Shown here: piece by piece, positions 57,218 through 64,000 of the stretch
Numbering within the stretch: the first letter of the stretch is position 1
How the letters are laid out: each line of letters begins with the position of its first letter
NCBI GenBank assembly: GCA_965223025.1
Contig: CBDCVP010000023.1
Span: 1,240,001-1,304,000 of the forward strand
DNA: 64,000 nt
Direction of reading: 5' to 3'
From: JABDMH01 sp965223025
GTDB lineage: Bacteria > Bacteroidota > Bacteroidia > Chitinophagales > Saprospiraceae
Notes under the pieces: model-generated
The model's database searches: none
The model's input: only the letters and a program-made list of their open reading frames with translations
What the model was told of the DNA's origin: nothing
Translations under genes and position numbers: made by a program

Positions 57218-59773
57218 GTGTTGTTGTTAGAGAGGTTTTTCACAATCATCGGAGACCATAAAAGGAGCCTCAACTTGAGTCTCTTCATGCTCCTGATTGC
57301 CTGCGCAACTAACCCTCCTTCTCCTCCTAAGTCGGCAGCAGATGAACTTACCAGTTTTGAGCTTGCCGATGCAGCACTCGAGGTAGAACTAGTAGCTGCT
57401 GAACCCTTGGTCCAGGATCCTGTATGTATGTCTTTTGATCACCTAGGTCGGATGTGGGTTGCGGAGATGACGGGTTTCAATGCTACCATGGAGGGCAGGG
57501 GTGAAAACGAGCCAAATGGTCATATTGTCGTACTTCAGGATCTTGACGACGATGGCAAAATGGATACTCGTACTGTTTTTCTGGATAGCTTGGTCTTGCC
57601 GCGTGCTCTGGCATTGGTCGATGGCGGACTCTTGGTAGCTGAGCGATTTCCATTGTGGTATGTCGAAGACCTAGATGGCGATCTGGTGGCCGACCGAAAA
57701 ACTCTGGTGGATTCGGTCTATGGAGGTCAGGGTCATGTGGAGCATTCGCCTAATGGCTTGTGGAGAGGTATCGACAACTGGTATTACAATGCCAAGTCCC
57801 GGGCTCGCTATAGGAAGATCAATGATCAATGGCATAAAGAGACGACAGAGTTTCGGGGCCAATGGGGGATCAGTCATGACAACTTTGGCAGGTTGTATTA
57901 CAATTACAATTGGTCTCAACTGCATGCAGATCTGGTACCACCTAATTATTTTTCTAGAAATCCTAATCACGAAACCACTACCGGCTTGGACCATGGTTTG
58001 ACACTCAATCGGAGCATTTATCCCATTCGCCCAAACCCAGCGGTTAATCGTGGTTACATCACTGGCACATTGGACAGCAAAGGGATGTTGCTGGAGTTCA
58101 CCTCGGCATGTGCTCCATTTGTTTTTCGGGAAAAAGCATTACTGCCGAAAATGGTGGGAGATGTTTTTGTCTGCGAACCTTCTGGTAACCTTGTCAAACG
58201 AAATAAAGTTGTCTCAACGGGCTACATGATATCGGCCACGGATGCTTATCCCAGTAGGGAGTTCTTAGCTTCTACTGATGAGCGATTTCGGCCAGTAAAT
58301 TTAGCCTCTGGACCAGACGGAGCACTGTACATAGTAGATATGTATCGCGGCCTAATCGAGCATTGGAAATATATGACACCATATTTACGTGATCAGACCA
58401 TCGCAAGAAAACTTGAAACACCAAGGCAACTAGGTAGGATCTGGCGAGTCAGAGCGAGGGAAGGGGCGAGCGACGAGCGAAAGATCGAGGATCTCTCCAG
58501 CAACCATCTAGTGCAGCTGATGTCCCACGATGGCGGCTGGAAGCGTGACATGGCCCAGCGATTGCTGGTTGAGCGCCAGGATGCAGATGCCATTCCCCTT
58601 CTAGAATCTGTGGTCCAACAATCTGACCAGCCCCTGGCCCGACTGCATGCGCTTTGGACTCTGGAGGGTATGCAGGCCGCTACACTTGACATAGGAATAG
58701 GAGCTCTAGACGATCCACACCCTCAGGTAAGGGCAGCTGCATATCGCGTGCTAGAACATCTCCTAGAAGGAGATTTCGCCCGTCAAAGACTACTGCTGGA
58801 GAAAATGCGAGGTGTATGGAAATCAGAACAGGATGAAGTGGTCTTGCAGATGATTTTAACCGCAGGTAACCTAAAGTCTGATGCCCGGCTTGTCTTCATG
58901 TCAGAAGTACTGCTTGAGCAGGGTGCCGAGCCACTCATCCGGGATGCAGTGGTTAGCGGACTCGGCAATAGTGAAGTGGCCATGCTGGATATCATTCTAA
59001 CGGACCCTAACTGGAATTCAGAAGATAGATCTAGGGGCATCTTCTTGGAAATGCTTGCTTCGGCGATTGGTAAAAAGGGAGAACAGCGAGAAGTGGAGGT
59101 CTTTCTCGGCAAAATTGCGAAGGAGGCAGCTGCTTGGCAGCTCACACCGTTGCTCACTGGACTCTTATTGCAGTCCAATCAGCACAAGGGATCTATATCT
59201 TTGACAAGAGAGCCTGCCCTCCATGCTAGGCTGCCAGACCATGATGAGCCGACTAAGTCAAAGGTCGAGCAGCTTGCCAAAGTTTTCACGTGGCCTGGCA
59301 ATGTAGTGGAGGCCCAAATGCAGGATCAGACCATTACACTAGATGCTCAAGGGCAACAACTGTATGCCTTAGGTCGAAAGCACTACATCACATCTTGCAG
59401 TGCCTGTCATGGTGATGATGGGCAGGGAGTACGTCGATTTGCACCACCATTGGCAGGATCGGAATGGGTCTTAGAAAATGAAAGAAGATTGGTGCTGATC
59501 CTCCTGCATGGTTTGGAAGGTCCCATCACGGTGAAGGATCATCTTTATGAGGCACCGGAGATCCTTCCGGTGATGCCAGCAAATTCGGTGCTGGATGACA
59601 AAACTCTGGCAGCCATCATTACTTACATCCGTAATGAATGGGGCAACCATGCAGATCCGGTACCTCCCGCGACCGTGGGACACATCAGACACCGTTCACA
59701 AGGCAGGGTGCAGCCCTGGGATGTCGATGATCTCACGTCTCACCTTGCTGCTGTCCAAAATGAGTTAGAATAA
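57218..59773 (+). CDS. Beta-propeller/HEAT/cytochrome c lipoprotein (second copy)
   Basis: An 851-residue lipoprotein (lipobox LLIACA; GTG start at 57218). An N-terminal dehydrogenase-like propeller (about 45-400) includes DPVCMSFDHLGRMWVAEM and PDGALYIVDMYRGLIEHW. A HEAT-like region follows (about 430-660), then cytochrome c with CSACHGDDGQG at 727-737. Met in ILPVMPAN may be the distal heme ligand. This is the 'PVC-type heme-binding' architecture, of which the gene at 24136-26799 is a diverged relative. Presumed periplasmic oxidation of a sugar or alcohol; the SDR gene 20 bp downstream is probably in the same operon. Confidence 0.87.
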   Translation: MLLLERFFTIIGDHKRSLNLSLFMLLIACATNPPSPPKSAADELTSFELADAALEVELVAAEPLVQDPVCMSFDHLGRMWVAEMTGFNATMEGRGENEPNGHIVVLQDLDDDGKMDTRTVFLDSLVLPRALALVDGGLLVAERFPLWYVEDLDGDLVADRKTLVDSVYGGQGHVEHSPNGLWRGIDNWYYNAKSRARYRKINDQWHKETTEFRGQWGISHDNFGRLYYNYNWSQLHADLVPPNYFSRNPNHETTTGLDHGLTLNRSIYPIRPNPAVNRGYITGTLDSKGMLLEFTSACAPFVFREKALLPKMVGDVFVCEPSGNLVKRNKVVSTGYMISATDAYPSREFLASTDERFRPVNLASGPDGALYIVDMYRGLIEHWKYMTPYLRDQTIARKLETPRQLGRIWRVRAREGASDERKIEDLSSNHLVQLMSHDGGWKRDMAQRLLVERQDADAIPLLESVVQQSDQPLARLHALWTLEGMQAATLDIGIGALDDPHPQVRAAAYRVLEHLLEGDFARQRLLLEKMRGVWKSEQDEVVLQMILTAGNLKSDARLVFMSEVLLEQGAEPLIRDAVVSGLGNSEVAMLDIILTDPNWNSEDRSRGIFLEMLASAIGKKGEQREVEVFLGKIAKEAAAWQLTPLLTGLLLQSNQHKGSISLTREPALHARLPDHDEPTKSKVEQLAKVFTWPGNVVEAQMQDQTITLDAQGQQLYALGRKHYITSCSACHGDDGQGVRRFAPPLAGSEWVLENERRLVLILLHGLEGPITVKDHLYEAPEILPVMPANSVLDDKTLAAIITYIRNEWGNHADPVPPATVGHIRHRSQGRVQPWDVDDLTSHLAAVQNELE

Positions 59774-59793
59774 GCATATTTTACCAACAAAAC

Positions 59794-60591
59794 ATGGAAG
59801 CAATGACAAACGACGAAAAATTACCTGGCATCAAATTATTTGATTGCACCGCCAAAGTAGCTATTGTAACGGGTGGATCTAAAGGGCTAGGATTGGCGAT
59901 GGCAGCTGGACTGGCCTCAGCTGGTGCCAATCTGGTATTGGTCAATCGGAAAGCTGATGAAGGGCAAAATGCTGCCCATGGGCTTCAGGAAGAATATGGC
60001 ATCAAGGCCATCTCTATCGCCGCGGATGTCACTGATGAAAAGGCCATGAATGCGATGGCCAAAAGTACTATGGAGGCCTTTGGCAGGATCGATATACTCA
60101 TCAATAGTGCTGGCATTAATATACGTGGTGCGATCGACGAGCTGTCCTCTGATGAATTCAATCAGGTAATGGCCGTCAATGTACATGGCACCTGGCTAGC
60201 ATCCAAGGCAGTCACTCCAATGATGAAGGCTGCCGGGAGCGGTAGAATAATCAACATAGCCAGCACCCTGGGACTGGTGGGTCTTGCCAACCGAACACCT
60301 TATACGGCCAGTAAAGGTGCGGTAGTACAGATGACCCGGGCACTGGGCTTGGAGTTGGCACCATCTGGCATCAATGTCAATGCCATCTGCCCTGGACCTT
60401 TTCTCACCGAAATGAATATTCCCATCGCTGAGTCTGAGGAAGCAAAGAAGTTTATCGTGGGCGCAACCGCCCTGGCTCGTTGGGGTGAGCTGGCGGAGAT
60501 TCAAGGTGCAGCCATATTCTTAGCCAGCGATGCTGCCACCTATATGGTCGGTGCTATGCTGACCGTCGATGGTGGGTGGACGGCGAAGTAG
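59794..60591 (+). CDS. SDR-family oxidoreductase
   Basis: A 265-residue short-chain dehydrogenase. TGGSKGLG is the nucleotide loop, and an Arg-Lys pair after strand 2 (LVNRKAD) suggests NADP(H). INSAGINIRG contains the N-x-A-G motif, Ser lies in NIASTLG, and Tyr and Lys in YTASK complete the active site. The layout resembles gluconate 5-dehydrogenase/2-deoxygluconate dehydrogenase-type enzymes. It starts 20 bp after the propeller-cytochrome gene, so it could process the oxidised sugar acid once imported; that link is inference. Confidence 0.88.
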   Translation: MEAMTNDEKLPGIKLFDCTAKVAIVTGGSKGLGLAMAAGLASAGANLVLVNRKADEGQNAAHGLQEEYGIKAISIAADVTDEKAMNAMAKSTMEAFGRIDILINSAGINIRGAIDELSSDEFNQVMAVNVHGTWLASKAVTPMMKAAGSGRIINIASTLGLVGLANRTPYTASKGAVVQMTRALGLELAPSGINVNAICPGPFLTEMNIPIAESEEAKKFIVGATALARWGELAEIQGAAIFLASDAATYMVGAMLTVDGGWTAK

Positions 60592-60674
60592 GAGGGAGAA
60601 CGGTCCTACATGCAGATCATGTTGGAGTATTTAGATAGCATACGAGATTTCTTGTCACTGGAAAATAGATAGGG

Positions 60675-61835
60675 ATGAGTACGGAAGAAACGAATCATTG
60701 GAGCCGCAGGGCATTTGTAAAGCAGAACTCTCTCGCTGCAAGTAGCGTGATTTTTTCGATGAGTGACACTCGGACAGAAATGAAGCAGAACCCACTGCCG
60801 GCTTGGAAGGGGTTTAATTTGCTAGACTTTTTCTCACCTGATCCGAGTAAGGGAAGGGCAGCCACTAAGGAGGAGTACTTCAAATGGATGGCAGATTGGG
60901 GATTTGATTTTGTAAGAATCCCAATGGCATATCCTTCCTACATCAAGTTTGACCGGTCCAAACCTCTTGAGACAAAGAGGGTTCGAAAGATTGATAAACG
61001 AGCCGTTGAGAAAGTAGATAATCTGATTTCCAAGGCTCATAAATACGGTTTACATGTGAGCCTCAACCTTCATCGAGCTCCAGGATTTTGTGTCAATGCG
61101 GGATTTCAAGAACCCTATAACCTCTGGCAGGATAAAGAAGCCCTTGATGATTTTTGCTATCACTGGAGGTTTTGGGCGAGGCGATATAAGAGTATGTCTA
61201 GGCAACAGATCAGTTTTGACCTCCTGAATGAGCCTTGTCTTAGGGAGGATATGAATGATCAGCATTCTAAGCGCAGTGCAATACCTGGTCAAATGTATCG
61301 CGATATGGTGTTGAGAGCAGCCAAAGAGATTCGCAGAGCCAATGCAAATCATCTAATCGTTGCAGATGGTAACAATGTTGGGCGGGACGTCATTCCCGAG
61401 ATCACCGATTTGGACATTGCCCAAAGTTGTCGTGGCTACAATCCTGGAATCATATCTCACTACAAGGCACCTTGGGTCTTCAAGGACAGCACTCACTTAC
61501 CTGAGCCCAAATGGCCTGGGCAAGTGGGTGACCAATATCTCAGCAGAGCCATGTTGGAAGAGATGTATGCACCCTGGATAGCATTGACGAAGGAGGGTGT
61601 GGGGGTACACTGTGGTGAATGCGGCTGCTATAATAAAACGCCACATTCAGTATTTCTTGCCTGGTTTGAAGATGTGATCGATGTGTTAACCAGCCATGGA
61701 ATAGGATATGCTCTTTGGGAGTTTGGCGGCTCATTTGGTTTGATTGACTCAGGTAGGAAGGATGTGAACTACGAAGACTGGTATGGCCATCAATTAGATC
61801 GAAAACTTCTTGATTTACTGATGAAATACCACTGA
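60675..61835 (+). CDS. GH5-like glycoside hydrolase (cellulase family), Tat-type signal
   Basis: A 386-residue secreted glycosidase with a TIM barrel. The N-terminus (WSRRAFVKQNSLAASS) fits a Tat signal. The acid/base glutamate is E186 in LLNEPC. The nucleophile is probably E315 in VHCGECGCYN, with a cysteine pair around it. The preceding HRAPGF and the C-terminal YALWEFGGSFGLID are also family-typical. Beta-glucan, mannan or related substrates are possible. It is 83 bp downstream of the SDR gene. Its stop codon abuts the stop codon of the convergent sulfatase. Confidence 0.85.
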   Translation: MSTEETNHWSRRAFVKQNSLAASSVIFSMSDTRTEMKQNPLPAWKGFNLLDFFSPDPSKGRAATKEEYFKWMADWGFDFVRIPMAYPSYIKFDRSKPLETKRVRKIDKRAVEKVDNLISKAHKYGLHVSLNLHRAPGFCVNAGFQEPYNLWQDKEALDDFCYHWRFWARRYKSMSRQQISFDLLNEPCLREDMNDQHSKRSAIPGQMYRDMVLRAAKEIRRANANHLIVADGNNVGRDVIPEITDLDIAQSCRGYNPGIISHYKAPWVFKDSTHLPEPKWPGQVGDQYLSRAMLEEMYAPWIALTKEGVGVHCGECGCYNKTPHSVFLAWFEDVIDVLTSHGIGYALWEFGGSFGLIDSGRKDVNYEDWYGHQLDRKLLDLLMKYH

Positions 61836-63392
61836 TCATTTATTGACTTCCACAGCAGTGGATCTAAGCAATAGATACTTGGCCAGCTCTGCGTCAAGTT
61901 TCGTATCCAATTCTGATACCATCTTTGCGAAAGACGGATCCTTGGCTAGGTTTCGCTCGGCAAGTGGACCATTTGCGTGATCGTATAGTTCCCGATCGAT
62001 GATCTGGTCCGGATGTTCATACTTTTGCCACCGGGTATACCGATATTTGTCTGTGCGCATGCTATAGCCCATCAATTCACTTTTGCGGTCATAGCCAAGT
62101 GAAGGTCCTCTGGGATATTGACTGAGGGCAACCCCTTCGTACTGAGTCTCAGGATGCTCCAACGCTGACAGGAGACTCTGACCCTCCAGATGCTGAGGCT
62201 TGGGGATACCCGCAAGGTCACATAAGGTCGGATAGATATCCACGAGTTCTGCCAGCGTATTCGTGGATGTACCTCCCTTCATACCAGGAACTGAGAAGAA
62301 CAAGGGAACTTTCGTATCCAATTCGAAATTGGAGTGTTTACACCAATTGCCATAATCTCCCAGCTTGTATCCGTGGTCTGCCCACAGGACTATGATGGTC
62401 TCTTCTGCCAGGTTGAGCTCCTCCAGGGCGTTCAGCAGTTTTCCGACCTGGGCATCGATCATGCTCACCGACGCATAATAGCCATGGATGAGATGACGTG
62501 TCATATCGTCGTCAAGCTGTCCTTGAGCAGGTACGTCGTCGTACTTGCGGAGTTCGCCAAAGTTTGCTAGGGCCATCGGAGCCATGCCCTCTGGATTGTT
62601 TCGGTCAGGGATCCTGATCTTGGCTGGATCGTACAGATCCCAATACTTTTTGGGTGCAACAAAGGGAAGATGGGGTTTGACGAATCCCACTGCCAGAAAA
62701 AAAGTAGAATCCCTTAGCTCATGGAGGCGTCGAACGGCGTGATCTGCCGACATGGCGTCGGTCATGTTTGCTTCATGCTCTGAAGATCGATAAAAAGGAA
62801 GCTTTTTACCATGCAGCGTAGGAAAATCACTCTCGAGTCCGACCGTATCGCCACGCTGTACTTTGGCCAATTGCCTCCTACTGAGGCCCATATTGTAATC
62901 TGCACGACTCCATGACAACGAATCATCCTGATTGCCATGACCAAGGTGGTAGATCTTTCCCATTCTTTCGGTGTGGTAACCGTGTTGTCTAAAGTATTGA
63001 GGTAGGGTAACTACCTCAGGTACATTGGTGCGAAAGAAGGTATATAGATCATAGATGCCCATAGCATCAGGACGCAGCCCGGTGAGGACACTATTTCGAC
63101 TCGGTGCACACACGGCCTGCTGACAGTAAGCTCGGGTGAAGGTAATGCCCCGCTCGGCAAGTCGGTCGAAATGAGGTGTGACCATCTGATCCGCACCATA
63201 GTTGCTCAACTCAGGTCTCAAATCGTCTACCGCAATAAAAAGTATGTTGGGATATTTTCTTTCGGTAGCTAGCTCTGAGACGTCTTTGCAGCTTATCACT
63301 GACCAAGTGACCAGGCTGAGAAAAAGGACCAGTGAGCTCACTCCGGAAAGTGCCATCTTCATAAAATGATCCATTTTGGATGAGATTTTCAC
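61836..63392 (-). CDS. Sulfatase (S1 family, iduronate-2-sulfatase-like)
   Basis: A 518-residue exported sulfatase; a hydrophobic segment (about 14-33) ends near a Cys, so it may be a lipoprotein. Cys95 in CAPSRNSVLTG is the formylglycine site. NILFIAVDDLRPELSNYG binds metal, and GKIYHLGHG, VGFVKPHLPFVAPKKYWDLY and WADHGYKLGDYGNWCKHSNFE match iduronate-2-sulfatase-like enzymes. With the other sulfatase at 53849 it suggests use of sulfated glycans. Convergent with the GH5-like gene; the two stop codons share the palindrome tgatca (61833-61838). Confidence 0.9.
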   Translation of the reverse strand: MKISSKMDHFMKMALSGVSSLVLFLSLVTWSVISCKDVSELATERKYPNILFIAVDDLRPELSNYGADQMVTPHFDRLAERGITFTRAYCQQAVCAPSRNSVLTGLRPDAMGIYDLYTFFRTNVPEVVTLPQYFRQHGYHTERMGKIYHLGHGNQDDSLSWSRADYNMGLSRRQLAKVQRGDTVGLESDFPTLHGKKLPFYRSSEHEANMTDAMSADHAVRRLHELRDSTFFLAVGFVKPHLPFVAPKKYWDLYDPAKIRIPDRNNPEGMAPMALANFGELRKYDDVPAQGQLDDDMTRHLIHGYYASVSMIDAQVGKLLNALEELNLAEETIIVLWADHGYKLGDYGNWCKHSNFELDTKVPLFFSVPGMKGGTSTNTLAELVDIYPTLCDLAGIPKPQHLEGQSLLSALEHPETQYEGVALSQYPRGPSLGYDRKSELMGYSMRTDKYRYTRWQKYEHPDQIIDRELYDHANGPLAERNLAKDPSFAKMVSELDTKLDAELAKYLLLRSTAVEVNK

Positions 63393-63666
63393 TTCTTCGA
63401 GATTGGGTGATTATGGATTATCTGTGGACTGACAAAAATGTAAAGATCGCCACAAGTGGCTATCTTGCTTTGGTTGTCTTTTCGGAGTGGTGCTACTAGT
63501 GGTGCTGCAGGGAGGTGGTAAATGTGCATGCTATTAAGGTAAGGATAATTAAAGAAATTGAGCTGCGCTTTCTGAATCAAATACCTTTGAGATAGTCGAC
63601 CATTACTAATTGCCAATCTCTAAGCAATTAGGGATTTGTATATTGCGCAGTAGTAAAGCACATGAG
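63393..63666. other. Divergent promoter region
   Basis: 274 bp between the divergent sulfatase and SMP-30-like genes. Promoters for both are expected. No exact TAnnTTTG box was identified with good spacing; 'ttgtatattgcgc' near 63635-63648 is a weak candidate for the plus-strand gene. Confidence 0.35.
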
Positions 63667-64000
63667 ATGAGTAAGCATCTGGTTTTTCTTCTACTATCGA
63701 TCATCATTGGATCTGAAGGGCTGTCACAGTCGACCGAAAGCAAGGTGATTGCCAAAGATGCTAAGGTGCGATTGATCGATGCTAGTTTTAGTTTTACGGA
63801 GGGTCCTGCAGTGGATCACTTGGGCAATGTATATTTTACCGATCAACCCAACAACCGGATACTGAAGTGGTCAGCGGGGGATAACCGGATCGATGTTTTT
63901 ATGGAAAATGTGGGTCGGTCGAACGGGCTATTTTTTGACCATCAAGGGAATCTCCTCGCTTGTGCTGATGAAAATAACCAACTCTGGAAAATAGGACCAG
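63667..64000 (+). CDS. SMP-30/gluconolactonase-like protein, 5' part
   Basis: ATG at 63667 opens a frame that stays open to the window edge (111 codons), so the gene is cut at its 3' end. A signal peptide (about 1-20, ending GLSQS) is followed by FTEGPAVDHLGNVYFTDQPNNRILKW and GRSNGLFFDHQGNLLACADENNQLW. These are the metal-site Glu and Asn regions of SMP-30/gluconolactonase/LRE beta-propellers, which hydrolyse sugar lactones. A periplasmic lactonase would fit with the nearby sugar-dehydrogenase-like cytochrome, but the connection is inference. Confidence 0.82.
   Translation, partial: MSKHLVFLLLSIIIGSEGLSQSTESKVIAKDAKVRLIDASFSFTEGPAVDHLGNVYFTDQPNNRILKWSAGDNRIDVFMENVGRSNGLFFDHQGNLLACADENNQLWKIGP

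Overview
The window looks like a chromosomal segment of a Bacteroidota bacterium, most likely an environmental Saprospiria-like lineage. Two proteins end in type IX secretion (Por) C-terminal sorting domains. There are many lipobox lipoproteins, a TonB receptor with a carboxypeptidase-regulatory-like N-terminal domain, an OprO/P-type porin and TAnnTTTG-like -7 boxes. The assignment rests on protein families only; no rRNA or tRNA gene was seen.

Layout. 1-6.4 kb: a periplasmic M14 carboxypeptidase, a tandem alpha/beta hydrolase whose second domain has lost its nucleophile, and a beta-lactamase-fold lipoprotein, then about 1 kb of non-coding DNA with a duplicated hairpin repeat. 6.5-10.5 kb: a DUF1800 / DUF1501 / type IX sorting-domain operon. 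10.5-11.5 kb: REP-like palindromes and a small beta-barrel gene with a frameshifted signal peptide. 11.6-17.3 kb: a large array of ~430-bp units, each carrying about eight hairpins, with one IS200-like HUH transposase (RAYT) cassette inside a unit. 17.4-24 kb: a minus-strand block with a PiT phosphate transporter (PhoU-like tail), a phosphate-selective-type porin and a heme/hemoglobin-type TonB receptor. 24-27.7 kb: a cytochrome c/beta-propeller lipoprotein, a heptanucleotide minisatellite and a thioesterase. 27.7-30.4 kb: an ISKra4-like element with terminal inverted repeats and a 9-bp target duplication, itself interrupted by an IS110-family element. 30.5-37.2 kb: secreted carbohydrate/ester-processing genes (PmoA-like, esterase-phosphodiesterase fusion, toroid-fold lipoprotein, sialidase-like) and a LysE exporter. 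37.2-41.8 kb, minus strand: SDR, biotin carboxylase, dipeptidyl-peptidase III. 42-47.7 kb: an FkbM methyltransferase, then a DUF1549/DUF1553 cytochrome with its DUF1501 partner. 48-51 kb: GNAT, VOC, FkbM and ThuA-like genes. 51.3-55.4 kb: an 11-repeat Kazal-like secreted protein and a sulfatase. 55.4-57.15 kb: an array of fifteen ~115-bp repeats. 57.2-64 kb: a second propeller/cytochrome lipoprotein, SDR, GH5-like glycosidase, a second sulfatase and the start of an SMP-30/gluconolactonase-like gene.

How the genes fit together. Most products are predicted to be exported (Sec, lipoprotein, Tat or type IX signals). They suit breakdown of sulfated or complex glycans and peptides, with extracytoplasmic oxidation by cytochrome-fused dehydrogenase-like proteins of the kind abundant in Planctomycetes and Verrucomicrobia. 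The most unusual content is the repetitive DNA: three unrelated tandem arrays plus two dispersed palindromic repeat types in 64 kb. The RAYT-associated multi-hairpin array is the best candidate for an undescribed system.
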